The notes: generated by a model not told the origin, from the sequence alone. Counted from the first letter of the stretch, positions 49,613 through 59,371 are shown. The stretch is 64,000 nucleotides of DNA from JAWLHU01 sp041690255 (GCA_041690255.1 JAWLHU010000001.1:248001-312000), one strand, 5' to 3'. Numbers and translations are program-made.

Positions 49613-51778
49613 GGACGGGTCTCCGGTATGCAGCAGCAGCAATTCGTGCAGCGCACGGGTGCAGGCTACGTAGAGCAGTTTGGCGTCTCGGGCGGTCAGT
49701 CCGTAGTTGGCCGGGCCGGCCTCGGCCACGATCACGGCGTCGAACTCAAGCCCCTTGACCAGGTAGGCGGGGATCACCGAGAGGCCGCCCCGGTAGGAGG
49801 TCTGCCACGCGGTGATCAGATCCGGGTCTATGCCCATGCCCGTCAGTGCTTCATAGAGTTCTCGACAACTGGTCTCGGTCCGCCCGATTACGGCGATCGA
49901 GGCCATTTTACGTTCCCGGAGTGCGGAGACCTCACGGGCAATCCGCTCGGGCAGGTCGGGTACCTGGTCGACCCGGACCGGTTCACCGGACCGGAAGACC
50001 GGTTTGGCCAGGGCGGCAGGGGCGCCGACCTTGCTGATCACCTTGTTGGCGAAGGTCATGACCTCAAAGGTAGATCGATACGACTGTTCTAGCGTATAGT
50101 AGGCGGTCGGATCGGGTTCGAAGACCTCCATGAACTCCTCCCACCGGTGGATGCCCTGGTAGGCGTGAATCCCCTGAGAGAGGTCGCCGAGGATCGTAAA
50201 GGAGTTGCCCCGGGTCAGCTTGCGGAGGAGGTCGACCTGGAAGGGGCTGAAGTCCTGGGCTTCATCGATCACCACATGGTCGAGTTGCCGGTCTTCCTTG
50301 TAGCCCTTCAGCATGGCTTTCAGGTAGACGAGGGGCGCCAGGTCTTCGGGCGTGACCTCCGCTTTCTTGAAGTGGGCCACCGACTCTTTGATCACCCGGT
50401 CGGGTATGTCGGGGAAGCCGACATTGGCCGGGCCTTTCTTCTTCTGCGGCTTGGCGCCGAGGATCTGCTGATAGAGCTCCAACGGGCTGTGGTCGGGCCA
50501 GAGTTTGACCCACTTCTGGACCGCTGTGCGCATCATCTTGCGGCGCTCTTGCTCGTGCATGGTGCCGGCGTAGCGCATGAGATGGTCGTCGGCCCACTTT
50601 TTGGCCCGGGCGATGATTCGCTCCTTGCGGGCCATGATCGGATAGGAGCGATAGGACTCGTGGAACCACTCCTTGAACTCCCGGACCCGAAGGGTCGCGC
50701 CCGGCCAGAGGACCAGGTCCTGATCGGGGACGAAGTGAGCCTCGTACTCGGCCACCGCCATGTCGAGCACATCCTGAAAGAGGAGGGAGCCCTTGAAACG
50801 GCCAGGGGAGTCGGCGCCCTCGCCCGGGTCCTTGCCGGGAGCGAAGAGGTACTCCATGCGCTTGGCGCCATCGGTCACCTCGATGGCGGGGTCATCCAAC
50901 TCGGCCAGGGCCCAGTCGGCGAAGGTGGTCTGCACGACGCCATCCACCCCGAGTTCGGGAAGGACGTCGGAGATATAGTCAAGGAACATCCGGCTGGGCG
51001 CAAAGATGATAATGCGGCTTGCCAGGATCGACTCCCGGAAGGTGTAGAGCAGGTAGGCCAGCCGGTGGAGGGCGACGGTGGTCTTGCCGGAGCCGGCGAC
51101 GCCCTGGATGATCAGGGGCCGGTCCATGGGCGCCCGGATGATCGCATTCTGCTCCGTCTGAATCGTGGAGACGATGTCCCGCAATCGGGCATCACGGCTC
51201 TCCTGCAGCCGGTAGGAGAGAAACTCATCGATCACGGGCTCGTCCTCGGTGGGGGCGCCCTTCACCTTCGCATCGACGATCCGTTGCAGAATCCCCTGCT
51301 TCACTCCGAGGTGGCGCTTGAGCCAGAGATGGCCGGTATGCTCACCGTCCGGCGACTCGTAAGAGACCTGATCGGTGTTCCCGGTGGCCGTGGTGTAGAA
51401 GAGGGAGGCCATCGGGGTCCGCCAGTCCAGGACCAGCGGATCGGAGGAGTCCCCATTCCCAACACCCACCTTGCCCACGTAGAACCGCTCCACCTGGCCG
51501 CTGCCCTCTTGAAAGTCAATGCGTCCGAAGTAGGGCTCACGCTCGGCCAGATCCAGCCGGCGAATAGACTCCAGGCGCATCTTTTCCAGGGCGAGTTCGG
51601 CGTGCATGATGGTCTCCATGGATTCTTCGAGCAGCTCAGGCATGTTGAGCCCCGGCACGGAGCGGAGTTCGGTCAACTGGTGCCGGACATTGCCAAGCGT
51701 CTCCTTGAGGTGCTTCGACTCTTCTGCATAGGCGGGATGTCTCTCAACCGTCAGGGGGAACACCTCCCTGGTCATCAT
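49598..51778 (-). CDS. helD: HelD-type DNA/RNA polymerase-associated helicase
   Basis: HelD is a superfamily 1 ATPase that recycles stalled RNA polymerase in Bacillus. The 726-residue protein has an N-terminal coiled coil (about 15-80), Walker A GVAGSGKTT (226-234), Walker B VIDEAQDFS, and motif VI-like VACTRALHELL. ATG 51778 has no clear Shine-Dalgarno; GGGAGG inside the reading frame precedes a CTG at 51754 that could be an alternative start. A sigma-A promoter sits 24 bases upstream. Confidence 0.88.
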   Translation of the reverse strand: MMTREVFPLTVERHPAYAEESKHLKETLGNVRHQLTELRSVPGLNMPELLEESMETIMHAELALEKMRLESIRRLDLAEREPYFGRIDFQEGSGQVERFYVGKVGVGNGDSSDPLVLDWRTPMASLFYTTATGNTDQVSYESPDGEHTGHLWLKRHLGVKQGILQRIVDAKVKGAPTEDEPVIDEFLSYRLQESRDARLRDIVSTIQTEQNAIIRAPMDRPLIIQGVAGSGKTTVALHRLAYLLYTFRESILASRIIIFAPSRMFLDYISDVLPELGVDGVVQTTFADWALAELDDPAIEVTDGAKRMEYLFAPGKDPGEGADSPGRFKGSLLFQDVLDMAVAEYEAHFVPDQDLVLWPGATLRVREFKEWFHESYRSYPIMARKERIIARAKKWADDHLMRYAGTMHEQERRKMMRTAVQKWVKLWPDHSPLELYQQILGAKPQKKKGPANVGFPDIPDRVIKESVAHFKKAEVTPEDLAPLVYLKAMLKGYKEDRQLDHVVIDEAQDFSPFQVDLLRKLTRGNSFTILGDLSQGIHAYQGIHRWEEFMEVFEPDPTAYYTLEQSYRSTFEVMTFANKVISKVGAPAALAKPVFRSGEPVRVDQVPDLPERIAREVSALRERKMASIAVIGRTETSCRELYEALTGMGIDPDLITAWQTSYRGGLSVIPAYLVKGLEFDAVIVAEAGPANYGLTARDAKLLYVACTRALHELLLLHTGDPSPLLP

Positions 51779-51801
51779 CCACTGGAAAGGCGGGAGTACC
51801 T

Positions 51802-51829
51802 ATTATAGCACTGTCTTGTCAGGAGTCAA
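51802..51829 (-). promoter_or_regulatory. sigma-A-type promoter of helD
   Basis: On the minus strand TTGACT (51824-51829) and TATAAT (51802-51807) are 16 bases apart, close to the housekeeping consensus. The start would fall about 15-18 bases before the first ATG. Confidence 0.85.
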
Positions 51830-51855
51830 TAAGAATTGTATGAGGATAAGGAAAA

Positions 51856-51884
51856 GGGCCGCTGCCATTCCTGAGCAGCGACCC
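51856..51884 (-). terminator. terminator of chemoreceptor 1
   Basis: On the minus strand GGGTCGCTGC pairs with GCAGCGGCCC with one G-U pair, followed by TTTTCCTT. It lies 8 bases after the stop at 51893. Confidence 0.85.
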
Positions 51885-51892
51885 GCCGGGTT

Positions 51893-53659
51893 CTAGAGCC
51901 GGTATTGGGCAATCTGGGCATTCAGTTCCTCCGCCACTCGGGTCATTTCCGCTGCAGCGCTGGCGATCTGTTCTGCCTGCTGGTTGATTCCGGCCATGGC
52001 GCTGCTGACCGCCTGGCTGGCACTCGCACTCATACCGAGGGCGTCGGTAATCCGGTTCACGGTGTCGGCCACCTCTGCTGATCCCGCCGCCATCTCTTCG
52101 GTGGCCGCTGTGTTCTCCTCGGCCACGGAGGAGACAGAGGTGATCGCCTGGACGAGTCCGTGATTGGCTGCCCGCAGTTGCCCGACGGCCTCCTGAATGG
52201 CGCGAGCGTCGGCATCGGTCTGCTGGGCGGTCGTCAGGATCTGTTCCAGCCGCTCCCCGGTGGAACTGACCAGGCGAGTCCCCTGCTCTGCCTCCTGGGT
52301 GGAGCGATGCAGCGAGCTGACGGCCTGCGTGACGCTGGTCTGGATCGACTGGACCAACCGTGCGATCTCCTGGGATGATTTGGAGGAGTTGGCCGCCAGC
52401 TTTCGGACCTCCTCGGCTACCACGGCGAAGCCACGCCCGTGCTCGCCGGCCCGAGCCGCCTCGATGGCGGCGTTCAGGGCCAGGAGGTTGGTCTGCTCGG
52501 CGATCTCGTTGATCGTGAGGGTGATCGCATCGATCTGGTTGGAGAGCCGGCCCAACTCGTCCAGTTGGGACGCCCCCTCTTGGACCGTCTGGAGAATGCG
52601 GGCCATACCCGCTGCGCTCTCCCGAACCGCTTCGGCACCGGTCTGGGCCATGGAGCGGTTTTCAGAGGCCGACGAGGTGAGGGATCGGGCGGCCCGATCG
52701 GCCTCCTCGAGGGCACGGGCCATCTGGTCGACGGTGGCGGCGGTCCCCTGGGCCTCCTGGGCCAGCGCCTGAGCCCCGTGGGCGATCTGGTCAATGGCGA
52801 TCTGCAGTTGACTCACGGTCTCCGCAGTCTGGACGGAGGCATGGTGCTGGGTGGCCACCGCCGAGACCGAGTCGCCTGAGGTGGCGGCGGCCTCGCTGCT
52901 GGAGCGGAGGACATGGCTCATGGCATTCGTCAGGAGTGCTGCGGAACTGCTGATCGCCTCGGACCTCTCCGCCACGATTCGCAGGGTTCCGGTCAGCCGC
53001 TCCAGGCCCTCGCCCATGGCGGCGACCGCATCGCCGAAGGGGCCCTGGCTGCGGGGGAGGATAACGGCCAGGTTTCCTTCACTGAGGGAGTTGGCACAGT
53101 CCATGAGCGACTGGGCCTGTCTCGCCTCCGCTGCGGAGAGAAGGCTGAGATGAATCAGGACGGCGGTCTCGAAAACGACGAAGAGAGCGTGCACGAGGAC
53201 CATCCCGAAACCGCCGTGATGGTTGAAGAGATAGACGGGATATCCGGCCGTGTGCAGGAAGTGAAAGAGGATATGATGCACCGCAGCCACGGCAGCAGCA
53301 AAGGTCGGGACACGCCAGTCTCGGTACATGAGCAGGAAAGCGAGGGTGGCGAAGATGTGAAAGTGCATTTCGATCATGCCGTGGGTGAGGTGAATGAAGA
53401 GGGCTGCAAAGACCATAAAGCTGGAGCCAATTGTAAGTCGCGTGAGGAGGCGTCCGGGGAGGAGCCGGGCCAGTACGAAGGGGACAACCGAGGCGATGAG
53501 ACCGACGACCAGGGCGAGGAGCCAGTCCCCGGCGTAGACGCCGATACCTACCGCGACAGGGAGGTGAAGGAGCAGGAGGCCAGAGAGCAGCCGGTCGGTG
53601 CTTTTCCAGCCGGCCTCAAGAATCGAGAATGCAGACATTTGGCCTTGGGCAAGGTGCAT
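51893..53659 (-). CDS. methyl-accepting chemotaxis protein with His-rich membrane sensor
   Basis: A 588-residue chemoreceptor without a large periplasmic domain. The N-terminal 210 residues form about six membrane helices rich in His: HLTHGMIEMHFHIF, HHILFHFLH and FNHHGG. Metal or haem binding is an inference from these. The cytoplasmic signalling tip has EQTNLLALNAAIEAARAGEH. The start may be ATG 53659 or 53638. A TATAAT-like box lies on the minus strand at 53709-53714 without a good -35. Confidence 0.88.
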   Translation of the reverse strand: MHLAQGQMSAFSILEAGWKSTDRLLSGLLLLHLPVAVGIGVYAGDWLLALVVGLIASVVPFVLARLLPGRLLTRLTIGSSFMVFAALFIHLTHGMIEMHFHIFATLAFLLMYRDWRVPTFAAAVAAVHHILFHFLHTAGYPVYLFNHHGGFGMVLVHALFVVFETAVLIHLSLLSAAEARQAQSLMDCANSLSEGNLAVILPRSQGPFGDAVAAMGEGLERLTGTLRIVAERSEAISSSAALLTNAMSHVLRSSSEAAATSGDSVSAVATQHHASVQTAETVSQLQIAIDQIAHGAQALAQEAQGTAATVDQMARALEEADRAARSLTSSASENRSMAQTGAEAVRESAAGMARILQTVQEGASQLDELGRLSNQIDAITLTINEIAEQTNLLALNAAIEAARAGEHGRGFAVVAEEVRKLAANSSKSSQEIARLVQSIQTSVTQAVSSLHRSTQEAEQGTRLVSSTGERLEQILTTAQQTDADARAIQEAVGQLRAANHGLVQAITSVSSVAEENTAATEEMAAGSAEVADTVNRITDALGMSASASQAVSSAMAGINQQAEQIASAAAEMTRVAEELNAQIAQYRL

Positions 53660-53840
53660 GTCGATTTTTCACTCCAGTTCGTTTATCACTGGCAACAAAC
53701 CAGCGCTCATTATAGTATCGCATTTAGAACATTTAGTATAGAGGAATTCCTCACTTTTAGTAGGAATTTGGCGAGAAAAATAACGATTCGGTGGACTTGT
53801 ACAGGAAAATCTAGTAAAATCGGGTTGAGGTGATGCACTC

Positions 53841-54002
53841 GTGGAGGTTGCCAAACTGAACCAGGCCGTGAACCTGTGGGCGATGAAAAAAGTAATGAAC
53901 ATGGCGCAGGATCAGATGACCCAGGTGCTGCAGACCGGTACTAGTACGGTTGCTGCCTCGTGGGAGCCCCATAAGGGAACGCTGATTGATGTTCGGGTTT
54001 AG
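53841..54002 (+). CDS. YjfB-like small motility protein
   Basis: A 53-residue protein, MEVAKLNQAVNLWAMKKVMN at the start, ending in GTLIDVRV. It has a helical N-half and a short C-terminal strand. It resembles the YjfB putative motility family, which is sigmaD-dependent in Bacillus. GAGGTG lies 8 bases before GTG 53841. It is divergent from the chemoreceptor and is followed by a hairpin. Confidence 0.75.
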   Translation: MEVAKLNQAVNLWAMKKVMNMAQDQMTQVLQTGTSTVAASWEPHKGTLIDVRV

Positions 54003-54032
54003 ATGAAGAGAGCTTACACGTAGGGGGCCCGG

Positions 54033-54068
54033 GACGAGGGCGGCACCGGTGAGCGGGCCGTCCTCGTC
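54033..54068 (+). terminator. stem-loop after YjfB-like gene
   Basis: GACGAGGGCGGC (54033-54044) pairs with GCCGTCCTCGTC (54057-54068) with one mismatch. It lies 30 bases after the stop; no T tract follows. Confidence 0.45.
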
Positions 54069-54370
54069 GTCTGCCCACCCCTGCAGAGTGTACTGCAGAG
54101 GGCCTCGGGGCGGGGCTTAACCTGATATCGCTGTTCTATGTCAGGGTGTTACCCACGCTACAGTATGGCCGAGATGGCGAGAGCCATGATGGCTACCATG
54201 TTGATCATCGCGGCCAGGCAAACCCAGCCGGTCAGGAAGGCAAAACCACCTCTCACCGGGGTGGTTCTTTCCGTTATGCCCAAGTCGATTTCCGGCAATC
54301 GCGACCAGCCGAGAGGAGTATGCTCTCCCCGAGCGTACTTACAGGGTAGAAGACTAGTCGGAGGTGCTAC
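54069..54370. other. intergenic stretch before AddB-like gene
   Basis: About 300 bases without a convincing gene. It holds CTGCAG repeats near 54081-54097 and a 7-bp hairpin AACCACC/GGTGGTT (54244-54266) with flanking T runs on both strands. A short hydrophobic reading on the minus strand ends at 54158 but has no ribosome site. No promoter is clear. Confidence 0.5.
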
Positions 54371-56368
54371 ATGCCGACGACCATGATCCTTGGCGCCACC
54401 GGGGCCGGCAAGACCGAGGCCCTGAAGCGGCGGTACTACGAATGGGTGAAGAGCGGGATCCGGACCGACCAGGTCCTCGTCCTGACAGCGGGAGCCATGC
54501 ATACATCGCTCTGGCGCAAGGGGCTCGACCTCCCGGCCCACGGGCCGATCGAAGCGCACTCCTTCTTCGGTTTTGTCCAGCGGGAGCTGAACCTCTTCTG
54601 GGCCCCGGTCCAGGAGGCGGTACCGGCGCTCACACCCTGGATCCGCCCTGAGTTCCTGAACATTGAGATCGCCCACCACCTGATGCGCGGGCTGGTGGAG
54701 CCGCTCGAACTCTTCTACGGCAGCACGATCAAGGCGACCCCTCAGCGGATCGCTATTCAGATCGCGTCGAACCTATCCACGGTGGGTGCCGCCTCCGGTC
54801 TCTCGCCCGGCGAGATGTCCCGTCGCCTCGCCGCCGCCGACCGGGCGGAGAAAGGGCCGGTCTATGACTCCGTCCACGCATTGATTGAAGCCTTTCGGGA
54901 GAAGTGCCTGGAGGCGGGCATCCTCGATTACGGTCTCGCCCTCCACCTCTTCACCGGGGTGCTCATGCAGAACGGGCCGTATATCGACCACCTGAAGCAG
55001 CGGTACCGTTGTCTGCTGGTCGATGATCTGGACGAGTCGGTCCCCGCTGAGCAGGACTTTCTCGGGGCTCTGGCTGGGCAGATGGAGCAGACCGTTTACG
55101 CCTTTAATCCCGACGGCGGCCACACGATCTTTATGGGCGCCGACCCGGTGAACGCATACACCCGCTTCAAGGCGGATGCCACCCTGGTCGAACTGCCTGG
55201 CTCGCACACCTGCCCCCCCGACCTGTTCACCTTCGGTGAGGCGCTGGCACAGCGGATCATGCTGAGGAAGCCCGAGGGGCGTTTCACCGAGGTGGTCGAG
55301 GAGCGGATTGCCGTTGACCTCCGGGGGGATATGATCGAGGCGGTCGTAGCCAAGGTGATCGCCCTGGTTGAGCGCGGTGTGCCGCCGGGGCAGATCGCCG
55401 TGATCTCACCCCACGTGGACAAGGCGCTGGAGGTGACCGCCCGGCGAGCCTTCGGGGAGCGGTCGCATCCGATTGCGGTGCAGAATCTCTCCTTCTCACG
55501 CCGCCTGGTCGACGAGCCCTACGCCCGGGCGATCATCACCCTGGCGGGCTTGGTGCATCCACAGTGGAAGATCCCCCGGGATTCGGCCGGGTTTTTCGCC
55601 AACGCCATGCAGCTCCTGCTGAAGCTGGACCCGATCCGGGCCTCAATCCTGGGCGAGGCGATCTGGCGGGCCGACGGAAAGCTCCCCGACCTGGACGAAC
55701 TCGGCCTCCGTCGCCGCATCGGCTTTGAGCGGGGCGAGGCATACGATTACCTGCGCGCTTGGGTGAATGAGGCGAGTCAGCAGGAGTGGCAGACCGACGC
55801 CTTTGCCCAGGCGGTGATCGTAGAGGTCATGGCGCCGCTGATCGGCGATCTCTCCGCGGTCCAGATCCACGCCTGCCAGCAACTGCTGATCAGCGCCGGT
55901 CGCTTCCGCAAGGCCATGGAGCGCTTTGGCGATGGCGCCTACGGCCGGGAGTATATCAAGATGCTGACCGAGGGAACGGTCGCCGCAGAGCCGCTGGAGG
56001 CCTACGACCCGGACCGGGATGCCGTCACCCTGGCGACCCCCTTCGGCTACCTCTCCAGCCGGCTGACCTCCCAGTATCAGATCTGGGTCGATCTCTCATC
56101 GAACGGCTGGTATCCGAACGATGTCAAGGAGTTGGCTAACCCCCACGTGCTCTCCCGCCACTGGGAGGAGGGTGACCGCTGGACCGATACCCGCTCCAAC
56201 CGGATGCGCCAGGCCAACGCCGCCCGGACGGCCCGGGCGCTGGTCCGCCGCTGCAAGGGCCGGCTGATCCTGGCTGAATGCTCGCTCACGGCCTTCGGGC
56301 AGGAGCAGGAGGGCGGGCTCTCCGAGGCCTTCGCTGATCTGATTCGAGAGAAGGTGAATCGGCCGTGA
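54371..56368 (+). CDS. AddB-like / UvrD-like ATPase, first gene of repair cluster
   Basis: A 665-residue protein with Walker A LGATGAGKTE (about 7-16) and a Walker B-like VDDLDESVPAEQDF, where UvrD has VDEAQD, so the catalytic Glu is shifted or lost. The C-terminal half resembles a 2A/2B helicase domain (LSSRLTSQYQIWVDL). No nuclease motif is seen. It overlaps the following UvrD helicase by 4 bases. The arrangement suggests an AddB-like inactive or weak motor; the family call is tentative. Confidence 0.65.
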   Translation: MPTTMILGATGAGKTEALKRRYYEWVKSGIRTDQVLVLTAGAMHTSLWRKGLDLPAHGPIEAHSFFGFVQRELNLFWAPVQEAVPALTPWIRPEFLNIEIAHHLMRGLVEPLELFYGSTIKATPQRIAIQIASNLSTVGAASGLSPGEMSRRLAAADRAEKGPVYDSVHALIEAFREKCLEAGILDYGLALHLFTGVLMQNGPYIDHLKQRYRCLLVDDLDESVPAEQDFLGALAGQMEQTVYAFNPDGGHTIFMGADPVNAYTRFKADATLVELPGSHTCPPDLFTFGEALAQRIMLRKPEGRFTEVVEERIAVDLRGDMIEAVVAKVIALVERGVPPGQIAVISPHVDKALEVTARRAFGERSHPIAVQNLSFSRRLVDEPYARAIITLAGLVHPQWKIPRDSAGFFANAMQLLLKLDPIRASILGEAIWRADGKLPDLDELGLRRRIGFERGEAYDYLRAWVNEASQQEWQTDAFAQAVIVEVMAPLIGDLSAVQIHACQQLLISAGRFRKAMERFGDGAYGREYIKMLTEGTVAAEPLEAYDPDRDAVTLATPFGYLSSRLTSQYQIWVDLSSNGWYPNDVKELANPHVLSRHWEEGDRWTDTRSNRMRQANAARTARALVRRCKGRLILAECSLTAFGQEQEGGLSEAFADLIREKVNRP

Positions 56369-58557
56369 GTTTTCGCCTTCGCCCCGACCAGGAGCAGGTC
56401 GTCGCCTACCGGAAGGGCTACATGGCCGTGCCAGCCGTCCCCGGTGCCGGCAAGACGACCGTGCTGGCCTACCTGGCTGCTGACCTGATTGCTTCCGGCC
56501 TGCATGAGCCGGGGCGGATCTTGATCGTGACCTACACCAACTCGGCGGTGGGCAACTTCCGGAGCCGGATCGGCGAGTTCCTGGAACAGCGAGGCTACCC
56601 GCGCCACCAGGGCTACGAGGTCCGGACGATTCACTCGCTGGCCATGAACATCGTTCGGGAGCGACCCGAGGCGATCGGCTGGTCCGACAGCTTCGTGATC
56701 ATGGACGAGAACCGGCTCTCCGCCCTGCTGGAGCAACTGACCCGTCGCTGGATCGGCCGGAACCGGGCGCTCTGGGAGTCGATGCTCAAGGGTTCGCTGA
56801 AGGGGCCAATCCGGGACCGGGCCGAGGAGCAGTGGGAGCAGCGGACCCAGGGGATCATCCGCAGCCTGATCCAGGCCTTCAAGGCCCGGCGTATGGCGCC
56901 GCAGACCGCCTTCGACCTGACCCGGCACCTGCCGGATACGTCGGCCTTGCGGTGGGCGGCCGAGGTTTATGGCGACTACCAGCGGGAACTGGCGATCGAG
57001 GGGGCCGTGGACTTTGGCGACCTGATGCTCGGCGCCCAGCAGCTTCTCGCCCAGGATACGGAGATGCTGGAACGGCTCCGCCAGCGCTGGACCTATCTCT
57101 TCGAAGATGAAGCTCAGGACTCATACAGGCTGCAGGAGCAGGTGCTGAAGCTGCTCGCCGGGCCGGACGGCAACCTGGTCCGGGTGGGCGACTCCAACCA
57201 GGCGATCATGGGGACCTTCACCTCCGCCGAGCCCGATCTCTTCCGCCGCTTCACCCGGGAGCCAGGGGTAGACCTGCGCCCGCTCACCATGGCCGGCCGC
57301 TCCAGCCAGGACGTGCTGGATCTGGCCAACGAGCTGGTCCGCTGGAGCCGGGAGGAGCATCCGGAGAGGGGGTGCCGGACTGCCCTGGAGGATCAGACGA
57401 TCCAGCCGGTCCCGCCGGGCTTCGGCCAGGTCAACCCCACGCCGGATGGGTATCGCATGGTGGTCCGATCCTACGAGACCTACGAGCGGGAGATGCAGGA
57501 GGTGGCCCGGCTGGCGGCCCGGTCGCTCCTCCGCTCGCCGGAGAAGACCCTGGCAATCCTCCTGCCGACCAATGCTATGGTGACCAGCATCATGGATCTG
57601 CTGGCTCAGCTGGGGGCGCCGGCCCGACAACTGGGCGGGCCGACATCGCCGGAGCGCATGCAGACCGCTCTCGACCTGCTGGCGGTCATGCAGTACCTGG
57701 CGATCCCTCACGAAGGAGAGCGACTGCTGAAGGCGATTGGCCATCTCATGCAGATCGAGAAAGTGGCCGATGCGCCCTTTGCCAACTTCATTCGGGCTTG
57801 TAGGCCGGAGGAGCTCTTCTTCCCGCTGGATGGCTCCCCGCCGTTCGAACTGCTCTACCAGGCCTGCCCCGAGTGCCGGGGAGATATCGCCCTGCAGGAC
57901 GCCCTGGAGCACCTTTCGCGCTGGCTGCCCCAGGCCCTGATCCCGGCGGATGAACTCGCCGTGATTCTGGCGGGTGATATGGGGCTGAAGGGGGAGGAAC
58001 TCTCCATTGCTCACCACCTCGCTACCCGGACCCGGATGCTCCTGCAAGAGCACCCGGCCTTCGGCTTGCCAGACGCCGTACAGCACCTGCACGAAGAGTT
58101 GGCGGCGCTGGGCAAGTTCTCCGACACGATGTACGACCGAAAGGGCTTCAAGCCCATGCCGGGGATTATCTACGTCACGACCTGTCACTCAGCCAAGGGA
58201 TTGGAGTGGGACACGGTCTTCGTGCCGGCACTGACCCGGGGTGAGTACCCATCCATGGCGCAGGACAAGATCCGCTCAGAACTCTGGTTCCTGCCCGACG
58301 ACTTCCTGAACCCGGAGGCACTGGCCCTGGCCGAGTTGGATGCGGTTCAGGGGGAGGACCTGGCCATGGACCCGGTGGTGAAGGCGAAGTTCGAGATCAT
58401 CAACGAGCGGCTGCGCTTGCTCTATGTGGCCCTGACCCGGGCCCGGGAGAACCTCTTTCTCTCCTGCCACCTGGAGGACCGATGGGGGAAGCCGGCCTAC
58501 CCGACCCTGGCCCTCCAGCACCTCAAGGAGTTCATCACACGACGGGAGGTGAAGTAG
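56365..58557 (+). CDS. UvrD/Rep-family DNA helicase
   Basis: A 730-residue superfamily 1A helicase. Walker A PAVPGAGKTTVLAY, Walker B YLFEDEAQDSYRLQE, motif V TCHSAKGLEWDTVFVPAL and motif VI LLYVALTRARENLFLS are all present. It lacks a C-terminal nuclease domain, which is encoded separately just after. The GTG start overlaps the previous stop and AAGGTG lies 9 bases before it. It probably acts with its neighbours in double-strand break resection. Confidence 0.92.
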   Translation: MSFRLRPDQEQVVAYRKGYMAVPAVPGAGKTTVLAYLAADLIASGLHEPGRILIVTYTNSAVGNFRSRIGEFLEQRGYPRHQGYEVRTIHSLAMNIVRERPEAIGWSDSFVIMDENRLSALLEQLTRRWIGRNRALWESMLKGSLKGPIRDRAEEQWEQRTQGIIRSLIQAFKARRMAPQTAFDLTRHLPDTSALRWAAEVYGDYQRELAIEGAVDFGDLMLGAQQLLAQDTEMLERLRQRWTYLFEDEAQDSYRLQEQVLKLLAGPDGNLVRVGDSNQAIMGTFTSAEPDLFRRFTREPGVDLRPLTMAGRSSQDVLDLANELVRWSREEHPERGCRTALEDQTIQPVPPGFGQVNPTPDGYRMVVRSYETYEREMQEVARLAARSLLRSPEKTLAILLPTNAMVTSIMDLLAQLGAPARQLGGPTSPERMQTALDLLAVMQYLAIPHEGERLLKAIGHLMQIEKVADAPFANFIRACRPEELFFPLDGSPPFELLYQACPECRGDIALQDALEHLSRWLPQALIPADELAVILAGDMGLKGEELSIAHHLATRTRMLLQEHPAFGLPDAVQHLHEELAALGKFSDTMYDRKGFKPMPGIIYVTTCHSAKGLEWDTVFVPALTRGEYPSMAQDKIRSELWFLPDDFLNPEALALAELDAVQGEDLAMDPVVKAKFEIINERLRLLYVALTRARENLFLSCHLEDRWGKPAYPTLALQHLKEFITRREVK

Positions 58558-59364
58558 GTGGGCGTACCGTTGACGGAGCGGCACATGAGCGCCATGTCCC
58601 TGCGGATCTATCAACTCTGCCCGCTTCGGTTCAAATTCCGCTACCTCGACAGCCTCTATCTCACCCAGCCTGCGTGGGGGACGGAGGAGGACCGGAAGGC
58701 GATCGAGCGCGGCGAGCACTTCCACCTCATGGCCCGGCGCTACTACGCTGGATTGGACCCGGCCCGGGTGGCCGACCCGGTTGAGCAGCGGGAACTGGAC
58801 CACTGGATGGGTCTTCTTCAGGGCTTTCTGCCCCGGACCTTTGACCGGGCCTTCTACCCTGAGCTCGACCTGCGCCTGAATCGGCCCGACATGCGCCTTA
58901 TGGCCAAGTTTGACCTGGTGGTGGTCGACCCCGACGGCCAGGTGGCCATCTTCGATTGGAAGACCGAGCGGCGACAACCCAAGCGGAAGTACCTGATCGC
59001 CTCCACCCAGACCCTCATCTACCGGTACATGCTCTGCGCCGCCGGGGGGGCCTATTCGCCCCAGGGGCGGTTCAAGCCCGAGCAGGTCTCCATGATCTAC
59101 TGGAACCCAAACTTCCCGCACAAGTGGGAGCGGCTGGAGTACAGTGAAGCGCAGTTCCGGCTCGACGAGGAGTACCTGCGGACCCTCCTGGCCCAGATCT
59201 ACCGGGCCAACCAGTTTCCCGCCACCCCCGACCGTTCGGTCTGTGGCCGCTGTGAGTACCAGATGCTCTGTCATGGCCGGCGAACTGAAGAGTTGGAGGT
59301 AGATGAGCAGGAGTGGCTGCATGATGAGGACCTCTCCTGGGAGAAGCTCCCCGACCTTCCCTGA
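58558..59364 (+). CDS. PD-(D/E)XK nuclease with Fe-S cluster motif (RecB/Cas4-like)
   Basis: A 268-residue nuclease. The catalytic core has KFDLVVVDPDGQVAIFDWKT, i.e. Asp then D-x-K with Gln/Tyr downstream (STQTLIYRY). One Cys near the start (YQLCPLRFKFRY) and three near the end (CGRCEYQMLC) form the 4Fe-4S pattern of AddB and Cas4 nucleases. GTG start directly after the helicase stop. It likely provides the nuclease for the split AddAB-like machine. Confidence 0.88.
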   Translation: MGVPLTERHMSAMSLRIYQLCPLRFKFRYLDSLYLTQPAWGTEEDRKAIERGEHFHLMARRYYAGLDPARVADPVEQRELDHWMGLLQGFLPRTFDRAFYPELDLRLNRPDMRLMAKFDLVVVDPDGQVAIFDWKTERRQPKRKYLIASTQTLIYRYMLCAAGGAYSPQGRFKPEQVSMIYWNPNFPHKWERLEYSEAQFRLDEEYLRTLLAQIYRANQFPATPDRSVCGRCEYQMLCHGRRTEELEVDEQEWLHDEDLSWEKLPDLP

Positions 59365-59371
59365 GCCAAAG

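Noticed and set aside
50147..51808. 553-codon open frame on the plus strand
   Set aside because: It is antisense to helD, which has clear helicase motifs and its own promoter and terminator.
54138..54386. 82-codon plus-strand frame before the AddB-like gene
   Set aside because: No ribosome site, runs through a hairpin, and its product has no recognisable pattern.
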